A stretch of 64,000 nt of DNA from Staphylococcus piscifermentans. Its GTDB lineage: Bacteria > Bacillota > Bacilli > Staphylococcales > Staphylococcaceae. A program made the position numbers and the translations under genes. Positions 17,673 through 27,465 of the stretch are shown here, piece by piece; the stretch's first letter is position 1; each line of letters starts with the position of its first letter. Location: assembly GCF_900186985.1 (NCBI RefSeq), contig NZ_LT906447.1:1984001-2048000 (forward strand), given 5' to 3'. The notes under the pieces are model-generated. The model ran no database searches and was not told the DNA's origin. It was given only the letters and a program-made list of their open reading frames with translations.

Positions 17673-17710
17673 GAGAGGAGCTAGAACAAATAAATGTCCT
17701 AGCTCCTCTC
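17673..17710. terminator. Strong hairpin between array A and menB
   Basis: Perfect 12-bp stem GAGAGGAGCTAG / CTAGCTCCTCTC extended by ACA/TGT, 5-nt loop. There is no long T-run on either side and no gene ends immediately before it on the plus strand, so termination is likely but not certain. Confidence 0.55.
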
Positions 17711-17735
17711 CTGAACTGTAAGTAACTATCCGAAC

Positions 17736-17764
17736 AGAAAATGCCTATCTCTAAGGCATTTTCT
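17736..17764 (-). terminator. Hairpin downstream of menB
   Basis: Perfect 11-bp stem AGAAAATGCCT / AGGCATTTTCT with a 7-nt loop, 112 bp past the menB stop on the minus strand. A second, imperfect inverted repeat occupies about 17786-17826, nearer to menB. Either may end the men transcript. Confidence 0.5.
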
Positions 17765-17876
17765 ATTCTCGTTAATTTTGCCAGAATAGGACGATGAAAT
17801 AAGTGAAATCACTATTACTTCCGTCCCGCTTTCCGCTCGATCTTATCTTACTATTGTATATATACCGCTTAAATTA

Positions 17877-18695
17877 TTAAGGGAATTTAGGGAATTGATC
17901 AAAGTCAGGTTTACGTTTTTCTTTAAACGCATCGCGACCTTCTTTTGCTTCATCAGTAGTGTAGTAAAGTAATGTAGCATCTCCAGCCATTTGTTGCAAG
18001 CCAGCTAAACCGTCTGTGTCAGCGTTCATAGCTGCTTTCAAGAAACGTAATGCCGTTGGAGAATGTTGCATCATTTCTTTACACCATTGTACTGTTTCAT
18101 CTTCAATACGATCTAAAGGTACAACTGTGTTAGCCATTCCCATGTCTAAAGCTTGTTGTGCATCGTATTGACGGCATAAATACCAGATTTCACGTGCTTT
18201 TTTATGTCCGACGATGCGTGCTAAATAACCTGAACCGTAACCTGCATCGAATGAACCTACTTTAGGACCTGTTTGACCGAATTTGGCGTTGTCTGCAGCG
18301 ATTGTCAAGTCACATACGACTTGTAAGACGTTACCGCCGCCGATTGCATAACCTTTAACCATTGCAACTACTGGTTTAGGAATCACACGGATTAAACGTT
18401 GTAAATCAAGAACGTTTAAACGAGGAATTTGGTCATCGCCAACGTAACCGCCGTGACCACGAACTTTTTGGTCTCCGCCTGAACAGAATGCTAAGTCGCC
18501 TTCACCTGTTAAAATGATAGTTGAAATATTTTGATCATCACGCGCACGTGAAAAAGCATCCATCATTTCTTGAACTGTTTTAGGTGTGAATGCATTACGC
18601 ACTTCTGGACGGTTAATCGTAATTTTAGCGATACCTTCAAAAAATTCATATTTTATCTCTTCATATTCTTTAAGTGTTTCCCACTGTCTAGTCAT
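17877..18695 (-). CDS. menB: 1,4-dihydroxy-2-naphthoyl-CoA synthase
   Basis: Crotonase-fold enzyme that closes the naphthoquinone ring from succinylbenzoyl-CoA in menaquinone synthesis. At 272 residues it fits Men[12 protein letters not shown] near 30, [16 protein letters not shown] near 71-86, [11 protein letters not shown] (oxyanion hole) and [17 protein letters not shown] are MenB-specific. Good AAGGAGG site. It is the last gene of menFDHB; its ATGACTAG start overlaps the menH stop by 8 bp, the same overlap length seen at the other two junctions. Confidence 0.95.
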   Translation of the reverse strand: MTRQWETLKEYEEIKYEFFEGIAKITINRPEVRNAFTPKTVQEMMDAFSRARDDQNISTIILTGEGDLAFCSGGDQKVRGHGGYVGDDQIPRLNVLDLQRLIRVIPKPVVAMVKGYAIGGGNVLQVVCDLTIAADNAKFGQTGPKVGSFDAGYGSGYLARIVGHKKAREIWYLCRQYDAQQALDMGMANTVVPLDRIEDETVQWCKEMMQHSPTALRFLKAAMNADTDGLAGLQQMAGDATLLYYTTDEAKEGRDAFKEKRKPDFDQFPKFP

Positions 18696-19503
18696 TATGA
18701 TCCTCCTTATTTAAAAAACCTAATACTATTATAGCAAATTGTTCGGCATCTTCCACGTGAACAGTGTGTCCCGCTTCTTCTACCTCATGTACTTCACACC
18801 GCGGTATAACCGCTTCCATCTTATCTGCAATGCTCACAAATTTCTCATCGCGTTCCCCTACTATCAAGCAAACCGGCATTGTCAGTGCAGATAATTCAGG
18901 CCACAGATTCGGCATATTGCCTGTTCCGTAGTCTCGTAATGCTTTGGCCAACCGTTCAGGATTTTGAGCCAACCGCATATTACGAATACGCGCTCTTTGC
19001 GTTGCAGTCATTATTTCAGCTTGACTGGCAAACAACGGCAGTTTCTCCCAATCGTTGACAAATAATTCTATGCCCGCAATTTCTAAGACTTTTGCGCGTG
19101 CTTCATCTACTTGTATCCGCTCAGTGCGTGAAGCGTTGTCTTGAATACCAGGAGAGGCACTCTCGAGTATCAGCCCCTCTGGTTTTATTTTCCCGTGAAG
19201 GGCATAATACAACGCGGTACGGCCTCCCATTGAGTAGCCGTGTAACGTGATGTGGTACTTGCGATAGTGCTGCAGCACTGTGTCCAATTCGCGTTGAATA
19301 AAGGAGAAGTCCCATGTTTCGGTGTCTGGACTTTGGTCTCCTCCGTGTCCCGGTAATTCTATTGTTAAAATAGAAACGTGCGAACGCAACCTTTCAATAT
19401 GTGCATCGAAGGTCGAAGCGTCGCTGATAAAGCCGTGCAGCATGACAAGTAACTGATTGTTCTGATTTGCAGCGGTACTTTTATAAAATTGATAGTTAAG
19501 CAT
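18688..19503 (-). CDS. menH: SHCHC synthase (MenH), alpha/beta hydrolase
   Basis: Eliminates pyruvate from SEPHCHC to give SHCHC in menaquinone synthesis. With the ATG at 19503 it has 271 residues starting MLNYQFYKS. Catalytic residues: Ser91 in GYSMGGR, Asp219 in GERDE and His246 in EAGHTVH. A GTG four codons upstream is in frame, but the ATG gives an 8-bp ATGNNTAA overlap with menD, the same as the menF-menD and menH-menB junctions, and has GAGTGA eight bases before it. Confidence 0.92.
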   Translation of the reverse strand: MLNYQFYKSTAANQNNQLLVMLHGFISDASTFDAHIERLRSHVSILTIELPGHGGDQSPDTETWDFSFIQRELDTVLQHYRKYHITLHGYSMGGRTALYYALHGKIKPEGLILESASPGIQDNASRTERIQVDEARAKVLEIAGIELFVNDWEKLPLFASQAEIMTATQRARIRNMRLAQNPERLAKALRDYGTGNMPNLWPELSALTMPVCLIVGERDEKFVSIADKMEAVIPRCEVHEVEEAGHTVHVEDAEQFAIIVLGFLNKEDHND

Positions 19504-21163
19504 TGACGATTTCACTCAATTTCTTGTATAGAATTTGATGTTGTTGCAAATTATCTTCACGATCGGTACGGATTTCATAAATATACGAATCCAGCTGAGA
19601 AAGTGTTGTGTATTTAAAGTCTTCCACGGTTTCTAAGTGTTGATAACCGAAGTCATACAGATGTGCGGCATGTTTGAATTCTAGATGTGTCGGTGTGCCA
19701 AATAATCGTTCGAAATATTGTGCAGCTGATTGCTTTTGAGGCAGGTAAGAGAAGATACCTCCGCCATCGTTGTTCAACAATACAATATTGATATGAATAT
19801 CATTTAATTTAGCCATCAACAGACCATTCATATCATGATAAAAAGCCAAGTCTCCGATCAGCAAGGTTACCTTTTTATGAACGGCCATGCCGAGTGCGGT
19901 GGAGATAACCCCATCGATACCGTTCGCACCCCTATTAGCATAAATCTGCATTTTACCTTTGACGAATAAATTGTCAATATCTCGAATCGGCATACTGTTG
20001 CTGACAAATAAAGTATCCTCTTCAGTGAGTTTTTCTAAGAGCACGCCCACGTTTGCTGCTTCATCTGTAGCATGGTTCACGTAGCTTTCCACCTCAGCCA
20101 CAGCTTGATAATTCATTTTCTGCCATTTCGTCAACCAAGCACGACGATAAATAACGGGAACTTCTCCTAAAGAGCGGAAAAAGTCATTTGCAGACATCTC
20201 GAAAGTAATGTCTGAAGGTACCGGAAAGGCGTCTGGCAAGGCACTATTTTGAACTAAAATCTGATAAGCATTAGAAGCTTTCAGCCATTGATTTAATTTC
20301 TTAGATAACACTGGTTTGCCTACTCTGATTACAAAGTCGACTTCAGGATCAAGTCCTGAACGAAAGAGCAGATCATAAGTTGAAATCACATTCGGATGTT
20401 CAGATTGGCGCAAGCCGCTTAATGGTCCTGCCAAGATAGGCAAATCATGTACCGTGGCAAACGGCAATAATTCTCGTGCATCTTGATGCTGCATGTCTCC
20501 AACGATAATGAGTCCTTTCTTCTGCTTCAAGATAGGCAGAATTTTATCAATAGAGGCTGTTTTTTGATAGTTAGGTATTTCTTTTTCATCTGTAGTTAAT
20601 AAATCTGTCATTTCGAAATCAGGTGTCAACGGTTCTCTGAATGGTAGATTCAAATGCACTGGACCTCTTTGCGGCCCTTGGAAGAATTGACTTGCAATCT
20701 GCATTTGATATTTGACTACTTCTACGGCACCGTCAGAATCATCAGCGAGCGGCATGTCGAATTGATGACGTACGAAATTCTGGAACATGTTGACTTGGTT
20801 GAGCGTTTGCGGTGCTCCGATACCTCGCAACTCGTGCGGTCTATCGCTGGTAAGGACGAGAAGCGGCAAGTTACTGATGTCACTTTCCGCTACTGCAGAC
20901 GTATAATTAGTAGCTGCAGTTCCAGAAGTACATAAAATAGCAACTGGACGGTTACTGCCTTTGATTAAGCCGAGCGCAAAGAAAGAAGCGCTACGTTCAT
21001 CCGGATGAATCCATGTTTGAATACCCGGATGCGCTTCAAAGGCTAAAGCAAGCGGTGTAGAGCGTGAACCTGGACTGATGACAGCCTCTCTCACTCCATA
21101 TGCATACATTTCTGATGCCATTGTAAACACTTGTTTTGTTAATAAAGTTTGATGATTATCCAT
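19496..21163 (-). CDS. menD: SEPHCHC synthase (MenD)
   Basis: Thiamine-diphosphate enzyme that joins 2-oxoglutarate and isochorismate, the first committed step of menaquinone synthesis. At 555 residues it is of normal length. [14 protein letters not shown] near 30-43, [16 protein letters not shown] near 78-93 and the ThDP/Mg motif region [13 protein letters not shown] through [13 protein letters not shown] fit MenD. It overlaps menF by 8 bp and menH by 8 bp. Confidence 0.95.
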   Translation of the reverse strand: MDNHQTLLTKQVFTMASEMYAYGVREAVISPGSRSTPLALAFEAHPGIQTWIHPDERSASFFALGLIKGSNRPVAILCTSGTAATNYTSAVAESDISNLPLLVLTSDRPHELRGIGAPQTLNQVNMFQNFVRHQFDMPLADDSDGAVEVVKYQMQIASQFFQGPQRGPVHLNLPFREPLTPDFEMTDLLTTDEKEIPNYQKTASIDKILPILKQKKGLIIVGDMQHQDARELLPFATVHDLPILAGPLSGLRQSEHPNVISTYDLLFRSGLDPEVDFVIRVGKPVLSKKLNQWLKASNAYQILVQNSALPDAFPVPSDITFEMSANDFFRSLGEVPVIYRRAWLTKWQKMNYQAVAEVESYVNHATDEAANVGVLLEKLTEEDTLFVSNSMPIRDIDNLFVKGKMQIYANRGANGIDGVISTALGMAVHKKVTLLIGDLAFYHDMNGLLMAKLNDIHINIVLLNNDGGGIFSYLPQKQSAAQYFERLFGTPTHLEFKHAAHLYDFGYQHLETVEDFKYTTLSQLDSYIYEIRTDREDNLQQHQILYKKLSEIVNA

Positions 21164-22508
21164 GATTTTCGACTCCTAAAGCATTCATCATCGGCGTGAA
21201 TTTCAAAGTCGTTTCCGCAAGTTCACTTTCCGGTTCTGATTGCTTAATAATTCCACAGCCAGCAAATAATGTTGCTTGATTTTGTTTAATCAGCATTGAA
21301 CGTATTGCCACAATAAATTGACAATTATCTTCCATATCAATATAACCTACAGGTGCACCATACAAGCCGCGCGTACCGAACTCTCTTTGCTCGATAAAGT
21401 CTACCGCTTTTTCTTTCGGATAGCCTCCAAGTGCTGGCGTTGGATGCAAGCGGTCTAATAAGCCGATATACGTTTTATTTTTAAGTGTTCCGGAAATTTC
21501 CGTATATAAATGATACAGATGGTCATTTTTCAAGATTTTCGGATGTTGGTTATAATCTACATCATCAACATATGGTTCAATATCATCTAAGATACTTTGA
21601 ACAACAAAGCGATGCTCATGCAAGTTCTTCTTATCTTGTAAAAAGGCATTCAAATGCTGTTTGTCTTCTTCCTCATCATTGGTGCGTTTAATCGTTCCTG
21701 CCACTGCCTTAGTAGATAATACTTGATTGTCTACTTCCATCAGTTGCTCAGGTGTTTGTGAAAAGAAAACAGATTGCTCAGATTCGATGACAAAGATATA
21801 ACTGTTCGATTCGCTTTTCAAAGCATTTTCTAATACATAAGCAATATCGATATCTTTATTGAACTGAATCATACGACGACGCGCTAAGACAATTTTTTCG
21901 TCCTCGTTCATTGTCTCTATGGCTTCTTGAACAATATTCAGCCACTCGTCTTTATAAATATCTTCACAACGTTTGATTTCTCCATTAGGTGTAGTAGGCT
22001 GTACCTCAGTACTTATTATTTTTTCTGAGAGCGCCTTTAAATCTTCTATGTTAAATTCATCTCTCGGTACTGTATACGTTAAGTAGGTGTGATTTCCTTC
22101 CATTGTAATCAGCACCTTTGGCAAGACAAAGTGATTCAATCCGAACTGACGCCATTCATCTCCTGATTTATGCGTTGAAAATTGGAAACCTCCGCAAACT
22201 TTCAGATGATGATGAGACGTATCCGGATGGATGAGTGCAATTTCTTCTTTATATTTCTCCCATTCTCGAAAAATAGATTGTTTATTTTCATGATTATTTT
22301 TCAATTTTAATAGTGCATTATATCCGAAAAAGGCTGTTTTCCCTGAGTTGTCTCTAAAATAAAAACGATCTTTTGCTTGTCCCTCAGTCATCTGAAAAAG
22401 CATTATCGGATCTGTCGGCTGGTCAATTTTAATCTCAACTGAAACCCATTTTTCCGAGTTTTCATAAACAGCGTCGAGAATTTGATCATCCTTAACACTT
22501 ACAGTCAT
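21156..22508 (-). CDS. menF: Isochorismate synthase
   Basis: Converts chorismate to isochorismate at the head of the menaquinone pathway. It has 450 residues. The chorismate-binding fold occupies the C-terminal two-thirds, with [37 protein letters not shown] and [14 protein letters not shown]; all are conserved in MenF/EntC. It is the first gene of menFDHB, with GTGAGA before the ATG, and diverges from menA across a 222-bp gap that should carry both promoters. Confidence 0.93.
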   Translation of the reverse strand: MTVSVKDDQILDAVYENSEKWVSVEIKIDQPTDPIMLFQMTEGQAKDRFYFRDNSGKTAFFGYNALLKLKNNHENKQSIFREWEKYKEEIALIHPDTSHHHLKVCGGFQFSTHKSGDEWRQFGLNHFVLPKVLITMEGNHTYLTYTVPRDEFNIEDLKALSEKIISTEVQPTTPNGEIKRCEDIYKDEWLNIVQEAIETMNEDEKIVLARRRMIQFNKDIDIAYVLENALKSESNSYIFVIESEQSVFFSQTPEQLMEVDNQVLSTKAVAGTIKRTNDEEEDKQHLNAFLQDKKNLHEHRFVVQSILDDIEPYVDDVDYNQHPKILKNDHLYHLYTEISGTLKNKTYIGLLDRLHPTPALGGYPKEKAVDFIEQREFGTRGLYGAPVGYIDMEDNCQFIVAIRSMLIKQNQATLFAGCGIIKQSEPESELAETTLKFTPMMNALGVENHG

Positions 22509-22730
22509 CTATCTCACTTCTTTCGTCATTCAAATTATTCACATTATCTCATTGTATCATTTTTTACGTTTCACTGTACTTTGATTTGCATTTTAATAAG
22601 TTAAAATCTTTACAAAAGTTGACCTTTCTACTTTCATTGCTTAAAATTAATTTGTTAATCAGAATGCATGTTATTCATTTATCAGCCGCACTCTGAAATT
22701 TGTTATTCTAAAGATTAAGAAGGAGAAGAA

Positions 22731-23669
22731 ATGTCAAATCAATATCAACAATATTCTACTGTTAGAAAATACTGGCATTTGATGCGTCCGCATACATTAA
22801 CAGCTTCAGTCGTACCTGTGCTTGTAGGGACAGCCACTGCAAAACTTTTCTTATTAGGCAGTGAAGATCATTTAAAACTAAGTTTATTTATAGCTATGTT
22901 GCTGGCTTGCTTATTAATTCAAGCTGCTACAAATATGTTCAACGAGTATTACGACTTCAAGAAAGGACTCGACGATCATACATCAGTCGGAATCGGTGGC
23001 GCGATTGTCCGTAATGGCATGAGTCCAAAACTGGTCATGAACTTGGCGCTTGCCTTTTATGTGATTGCCGGTCTGCTCGGTCTTTTTATCGCTTCACAAA
23101 CATCTTTCTTATTGATACCGATTGGAATTGTTTGTATGGCAGTAGGGTATCTCTATACTGGCGGGCCGTTCCCGATTTCTTGGACACCATTTGGCGAATT
23201 ATTTGCCGGCGTGTTTATGGGTCTGATTATTATCTTGATTTCATTCTTTATTCAAACTGATAATCTGCAAGGTTATGCAGTCTGGATAAGTGTTCCGATT
23301 ATTATTACTATCGGCTTGATTAATATGGCTAATAACATTCGCGACCGTGTGAAAGACCAGCAAAGCGGACGTAAAACCTTACCTATTTTATTAGGCAAAA
23401 AAAATTCCATCCGCTTCATGGCACTCATGTACATCATTGCGTACGTATGGGTAGTCTACACAGCCTTTTTCGTGCCAGGCGGTTCAATCTTTTACTTGCT
23501 CGCGTTGCTATCCTTCCCATTCCCAGTCAAAGCAATCCGTCGCTTCAAGAAAAATGATACACCTGCAGAAATGATGCCGGCGATGGGTGCCACAGGTAAA
23601 ACCAATACAGTATTCGGTTTACTTTATGCATTAGGTATTTATATCAGTGCATTGTTAGGCGGCATTTAA
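22731..23669 (+). CDS. menA: 1,4-dihydroxy-2-naphthoate polyprenyltransferase
   Basis: UbiA-family membrane enzyme that adds the isoprenoid tail to dihydroxynaphthoate. It has 312 residues and about nine hydrophobic segments. The two Asp-rich prenyl-diphosphate motifs are present: NMFNEYYDFKKGLDDHT near 68-84 and NMANNIRDRVKDQQSGRKT near 199-217. Strong AGAAGGAG site before the ATG. It is transcribed away from menFDHB, as in S. aureus. Confidence 0.94.
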   Translation: MSNQYQQYSTVRKYWHLMRPHTLTASVVPVLVGTATAKLFLLGSEDHLKLSLFIAMLLACLLIQAATNMFNEYYDFKKGLDDHTSVGIGGAIVRNGMSPKLVMNLALAFYVIAGLLGLFIASQTSFLLIPIGIVCMAVGYLYTGGPFPISWTPFGELFAGVFMGLIIILISFFIQTDNLQGYAVWISVPIIITIGLINMANNIRDRVKDQQSGRKTLPILLGKKNSIRFMALMYIIAYVWVVYTAFFVPGGSIFYLLALLSFPFPVKAIRRFKKNDTPAEMMPAMGATGKTNTVFGLLYALGIYISALLGGI

Positions 23670-23681
23670 ATATATCTTGCT

Positions 23682-23717
23682 AAAAACGCTGAACATTTAT
23701 TGTTCGGCGTTTTTTTC
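23682..23717 (+). terminator. Terminator of menA
   Basis: Stem AAAACGCTGAACA / TGTTCGGCGTTTT with a 5-nt loop and a seven-T run. Its right half overlaps the last codons of the convergent GNAT gene. Confidence 0.85.
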
Positions 23718-24263
23718 TATTACCATATGACGATACAAGTGACCATACAAATCAACGGTTCCCTCAGTTTCAAAACCTAATCGTTGGTAGAGATGATAAG
23801 CTCCAATATTTTCATAATCACAGCTTAAGCTGATTTTCTGATCTCGATGCCCTTCAATCACATAATGCATAAGCTGTGTTGCAATACCTTTACCCCTATA
23901 TTCGGGAAATACGGCTACTGTTTCAATGTATAATTCTCCATCTTCCGCTTCCTTTAAAGGTAAAGGCGTCCCCATTTTGCGTGCTTCCTCAGGTAAATCC
24001 AATTTCAACCAATTCGCTTCTAAATCCATTTCCTCTTCGCCTTTATATATAACAATAATTCCAGCTATCTTTCCCTCAACTTCATAAACCAATACATTAC
24101 CATAATAAGTTCTGTAAGGCGTCTTCGTAATAACTTGTTCTAACCAAGAAACCACTTGCGCTTTAGTAAATTGTTGAACAATCGGCAATTCCATATCTTC
24201 CCAAATAATATAAGACAATTCAGCAATTTCACGTTTATCTTCAGGTTTTGCTTGTCGTATCAT
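23697..24263 (-). CDS. GNAT family N-acetyltransferase
   Basis: Predicted acetyltransferase of 188 residues using the ATG at 24263, which has GAGGGG five bases upstream; the longer frame starts nine codons earlier without support. It begins MIRQAKPEDKREIAELSYII, has a beta-4 segment ELYIETVAVFPEYRGKGIAT with the acetyl-CoA loop RGKGIATQL and ends with IGAYHLYQRLGFETEG, all GNAT features. Substrate unknown. Convergent with menA. Confidence 0.8.
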   Translation of the reverse strand: MIRQAKPEDKREIAELSYIIWEDMELPIVQQFTKAQVVSWLEQVITKTPYRTYYGNVLVYEVEGKIAGIIVIYKGEEEMDLEANWLKLDLPEEARKMGTPLPLKEAEDGELYIETVAVFPEYRGKGIATQLMHYVIEGHRDQKISLSCDYENIGAYHLYQRLGFETEGTVDLYGHLYRHMVIEKNAEQ

Positions 24264-24491
24264 AATGTCCCCTCTTTTTCTTTTAATCACTTCTAGTTTA
24301 ACAATAATTCCTCTTCTTTTGGAAAAAAGTGCATCTACCTAAGCTTCAAAAAGCAACTCTAACTCTTAAAAGTGCCTTCTAGTTTAACAAAATAGATTTG
24401 ATATGATTGGATAAGTAGCTAAATTGGAAATATTTCTCTAATTATTACATAATGTATATGTAGAGATATCACATAAAAGGAGCGTTTGCTA

Positions 24492-24701
24492 ATGGAAGTA
24501 AACAAAGTCATTTATATTGCACTGGCCATTTTCTTAGGTGGCTTCGGTATCCACAAATTTTATGCAGGACAAACCGGTTTAGGCATTCTCTTCCTGCTAT
24601 TTTGTTGGACAGGGATACCCCATGTCATTGCAGTCATCAGCGCCATTTTCACTATACTTTTCAAACCTGCAGATAAAAATGGAAACATTACATTTCATTA
24701 A
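24492..24701 (+). CDS. TM2-domain membrane protein
   Basis: Small protein of 69 residues with the TM2 pattern: a first helix, GGFGIHKFYAGQTGLGILFL, then a second and third hydrophobic stretch. TM2 proteins are common and mostly of unknown function. ATG at 24492 with AAAAGGAG; a TTG two codons earlier is in frame but badly placed. Twelve base pairs separate it from the next small gene, so the two form an operon. Confidence 0.78.
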   Translation: MEVNKVIYIALAIFLGGFGIHKFYAGQTGLGILFLLFCWTGIPHVIAVISAIFTILFKPADKNGNITFH

Positions 24702-24713
24702 GGAGAGATTTAT

Positions 24714-24920
24714 TTGAATAAAACAACTATTCTTTCGTATTTAAAATCATTTCCAAGTAAATATTTGATCTTATACATGGACAATCAAGCTGAAATTTCA
24801 GTTGAAGGCATTAATGAAGAAACTGATGAAGGCGTGCTTCATGTAACTGAACCTGCAGAATATGTGGTAAACATTTCTAAAATCTCGCATTTTGAAATTT
24901 TACAACGTTCTACTTATTAA
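24714..24920 (+). CDS. Conserved small protein, function unknown
   Basis: Sixty-eight residues starting at TTG (24714) after GGAGAG. It is soluble and acidic (ISVEGINEETDEGVLHVTE) with no signal or membrane segment. I do not recognise a domain. It is co-transcribed with the TM2 gene and followed by a strong terminator, which supports a real gene. Confidence 0.65.
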   Translation: MNKTTILSYLKSFPSKYLILYMDNQAEISVEGINEETDEGVLHVTEPAEYVVNISKISHFEILQRSTY

Positions 24921-24939
24921 ATGAATAAAGCGCAAGAAA

Positions 24940-24968
24940 GGGCTGGGACAAAAATCATGTCCCAGCCC
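24940..24968. terminator. Bidirectional terminator
   Basis: Perfect 11-bp stem GGGCTGGGACA / TGTCCCAGCCC between convergent genes. There is no long T-run, but position and stability support termination for both. Confidence 0.75.
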
Positions 24969-24977
24969 CTCGTGTAT

Positions 24978-25580
24978 TTAACCATGGAAAATCAATAATA
25001 ATACTACAGCCGCAATTTGAGCAATCGAAGTTGTAATAATGCGACGTGTATAGAAATAACTGATTGATAAGATAGCTTGAGCAATAAAGATAAAGACGCA
25101 TAACCAAATTTGGTCAAAATAGAAAAACAATGAAGCTGAACATAAAGCAGTAATGAGAATTGCCGCCCAAGCAGGCAACTTCAAGTTCAGTAATTGTTTT
25201 TGCAGTACCGTACGCATATATAACTCATGACATGGAATGACGAATAATAAAGTCACTAAAATCTGCCATTTAAAATATACGCCTGAACGTGTTAAATCTT
25301 TAATCAAAGTAGTGTATGACACTTCTTGACTTATTAAAGACATAATCAGCTGCACAATAATTAAAGCAACTGCGGTAATAATACCAATACCAATAGATGG
25401 TAATAGACGTTTCGATGCAATATCACGTTGGTAGAATACGTAACTGATACCGGCAAATAACATGATGCCAGTATACAAATACCAATATTCCTGTCGTTCT
25501 CCCCACATGATAAATAAAATAATGTGGAAAATTATAAAACTAATAATAAACCACAATAAAGCTTTTGTATTTGTTTTCAT
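24978..25580 (-). CDS. CPBP-like multi-spanning membrane protein with a degenerate active site
   Basis: Two hundred residues with about six or seven hydrophobic segments. The central IPCHELYMRTVLQKQL (His118, Glu119, Arg123) resembles the EExxxR motif of CPBP proteases, but the first Glu is His, and the second His motif is not clear. It may be a non-catalytic family member, like some staphylococcal Spd/Lyr proteins, or a protease with altered metal ligands. It follows the DUF2187 gene by 6 bp, so both form an operon. Function unknown. Confidence 0.6.
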   Translation of the reverse strand: MKTNTKALLWFIISFIIFHIILFIMWGERQEYWYLYTGIMLFAGISYVFYQRDIASKRLLPSIGIGIITAVALIIVQLIMSLISQEVSYTTLIKDLTRSGVYFKWQILVTLLFVIPCHELYMRTVLQKQLLNLKLPAWAAILITALCSASLFFYFDQIWLCVFIFIAQAILSISYFYTRRIITTSIAQIAAVVLLLIFHG

Positions 25581-25586
25581 TATTCT

Positions 25587-25772
25587 TTAACCTTCTTGAT
25601 CAACTATCTTATAACGTTTATGGTTAATTACCGTTTTTTCCGGTAAATCCAATTCTTCGAAATTCTTCATAATTGTTAAATCTACAATTACTGAATTATC
25701 ATTAATTTTTTCAACACGACCTCTAAGTCCATCATAAAATTCTACAATATCTCCTACTTCTGCAACAGTCAT
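25587..25772 (-). CDS. DUF2187 family small protein (YkvS-like)
   Basis: Sixty-one residues with the pattern VGDIVEFYDGLRGRVEKIND and NSVIVDLT, an SH3/KOW-like barrel typical of DUF2187 proteins such as B. subtilis YkvS. No known function; an RNA- or protein-binding role is only a guess. AGGAGG precedes the ATG. First gene of a two-gene unit with the CPBP-like protein. Confidence 0.72.
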   Translation of the reverse strand: MTVAEVGDIVEFYDGLRGRVEKINDNSVIVDLTIMKNFEELDLPEKTVINHKRYKIVDQEG

Positions 25773-25843
25773 TACAGGTCCTCCTCGAATTATACTAAAT
25801 TATATTGTACTAAAATTTGTGCTCTAAATAAACAAATATCATA

Positions 25844-25857
25844 TGAAAGCGTTATAA
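25844..25857. promoter_or_regulatory. Candidate cre (CcpA) site upstream of lplA
   Basis: TGAAAGCGTTATAA matches TGWNANCGNTNWCA except at position 13. It overlaps a TATAAT-like sequence 115-130 bp upstream of lplA, so CcpA could repress there. Weak single-site evidence. Confidence 0.3.
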
Positions 25858-25971
25858 TTATACTAAATTCTAACTTAATTGTGAAATCCCAACTATTTTA
25901 TTGGCATTTTAGTTCAAAATAAGAGATAAATAAAGTGTTAAGGAAAAGTAAGCTTAAAGGAGAGAATAGGC

Positions 25972-26958
25972 ATGAAATTTGTAAGCAACAACAATATTAC
26001 AGACCCCAAACTTAATTTAGCAATGGAAGAATATGTATTGAAATATCTTCCTCAAGATAATGATTACTTCTTATTCTATATTAATCGCCCATCCATTATT
26101 ATCGGCAAGAATCAAAATACGATTGAAGAAGTCAATCAACAATATGTTGAGGAACATAATATAGATGTAGTCCGACGAATTTCAGGTGGTGGCGCTGTTT
26201 ATCACGACTTCGGTAATCTGAACTTCAGTTTTATCACAGATGATGACGGCAATAGTTTCCATAACTTCAAAAAATTTACACAGCCTATCGTGCAAGCGCT
26301 AAACAGCTTAGGAGTAGATGCTGAAATGACTGGAAGAAACGATATTCAAGTCGGACCAGCTAAGATATCTGGAAACGCTATGGTAAAAGTGAAAAACCGT
26401 ATGTTCAGTCACGGTACTTTAATGCTCGACAGTGATTTAAACGAAGTCCAAAACGCATTACGTGTTAATCCTGCTAAAATTAAATCTAAAGGTATCAAGT
26501 CCGTAAGAAAACGTGTTGCCAATATTTCTGAGTTTCTAGAGGAACCACTGGATATTGAAACGTTTAAACAAATTATTTTGAAACATATCTTTGGCGAGCA
26601 TGAAGTTGAAGAATATAAATTAACTGATGACGATTGGAAAAATATCGAAGCGTTAAGCGATGAAAAATATCGTACATGGAATTGGAATTATGGTAAGAAC
26701 CCTAAATATAATTTCGAACGTGAGGAAAAATTTGAAAAAGGATTTGTGCAAATTAAGTTGCATGTTAAAAAAGGACGTATTGAACACGCTAAAATTTTCG
26801 GAGATTTCTTTGGTGTCGGTGATGTATCCGACTTAGAAGAAGCGTTAATCGGCAGCTTGCATAATTTCGAAAGCATTGAAGAAGCACTTTCTGAATATGA
26901 TTTATATCATTACTTTGGAGATATTCCGCGTGAAGAACTAATTAGATTGATGTCTTAA
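25972..26958 (+). CDS. lplA: Lipoate-protein ligase A
   Basis: Activates lipoate with ATP and attaches it to lysines of E2 subunits or GcvH. It has 328 residues. RRISGGGAVYHDFGNLNFSF near 66-85, the lysine motif GPAKISGNAM near 126-135 and HGTLMLDSDL near 145 are hallmark LplA features; the C-terminal accessory domain is present from about 245. AAAGGAG before the ATG. Single gene with its own terminator. Staphylococci often have more than one ligase; this resembles the housekeeping one. Confidence 0.9.
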   Translation: MKFVSNNNITDPKLNLAMEEYVLKYLPQDNDYFLFYINRPSIIIGKNQNTIEEVNQQYVEEHNIDVVRRISGGGAVYHDFGNLNFSFITDDDGNSFHNFKKFTQPIVQALNSLGVDAEMTGRNDIQVGPAKISGNAMVKVKNRMFSHGTLMLDSDLNEVQNALRVNPAKIKSKGIKSVRKRVANISEFLEEPLDIETFKQIILKHIFGEHEVEEYKLTDDDWKNIEALSDEKYRTWNWNYGKNPKYNFEREEKFEKGFVQIKLHVKKGRIEHAKIFGDFFGVGDVSDLEEALIGSLHNFESIEEALSEYDLYHYFGDIPREELIRLMS

Positions 26959-26967
26959 TAACATAAC

Positions 26968-27006
26968 AAAGGACTATTCATTATCAGTAACAATGAATAG
27001 TCCTTT
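26968..27006. terminator. Terminator of lplA, possibly bidirectional
   Basis: Perfect 15-bp stem AAAGGACTATTCATT / AATGAATAGTCCTTT with a 9-nt loop and a T-rich tail. It lies between lplA and the convergent IDEAL gene. Confidence 0.85.
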
Positions 27007-27032
27007 ATTTTACCCAGGAACACGATGTCGAA

Positions 27033-27251
27033 TTATCCAATTAAAACATCCTCCAATTGATTATATTCTGCTGTATAGCGATTAAATGCCTCTTCATCTT
27101 TATTAACTAATGCTTGATCAATCAACTCAGTTAATTTTTCCTTTCGCACATTACGCAAAGCTTGATCGATAACAAGTTCAACCCCCAAATCATTCACATT
27201 AGCAACAAATGCCTGCAACGTCCCATTTTTTACATTGATATTGTGATTCAT
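27033..27251 (-). CDS. IDEAL-domain small protein
   Basis: Seventy-two residues with the ATG at 27251; a GTG three codons upstream is too close to the AAAGG site. The C-terminal half, LTELIDQALVNKDEEAFNRY, is an IDEAL domain, here with LIDQAL in the signature position. In B. subtilis, IDEAL domains occur in ComK and other proteins and mediate protein contacts. It diverges from comK, and this pairing is conserved in staphylococci as I remember. Regulatory role unproven. Confidence 0.72.
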   Translation of the reverse strand: MNHNINVKNGTLQAFVANVNDLGVELVIDQALRNVRKEKLTELIDQALVNKDEEAFNRYTAEYNQLEDVLIG

Positions 27252-27371
27252 AGTAATCACTGCCTTTCTCTTTTTTATGTAACTACGAGTATACAGTGTA
27301 TTTATTTTGAAATCAATGAATATTCTGATTTTTTAAAAATAAAAAGTGTAATATTAGCACTAAAGTTTCTA

Positions 27372-27399
27372 TTGACTTTTTCACGCCATAGTATACAAT
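27372..27399 (+). promoter_or_regulatory. Promoter of comK
   Basis: -35 TTGACT (27372-27377), 16-bp spacer, -10 TACAAT (27394-27399), about 60 bp upstream of the start codon. It looks like a vegetative sigma-A promoter. Confidence 0.6.
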
Positions 27400-27465
27400 A
27401 ATTGTAGGTTTTGATTAATAAATATTTTAACTTCAAACAACTTAATAGGAGGAACAGTACAGGAC

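Noticed and set aside
24978..25580. Active CPBP protease assignment
   Set aside because: The EExxxR motif is changed to HExxxR and the second His motif is unclear, so only a CPBP-like fold is claimed.
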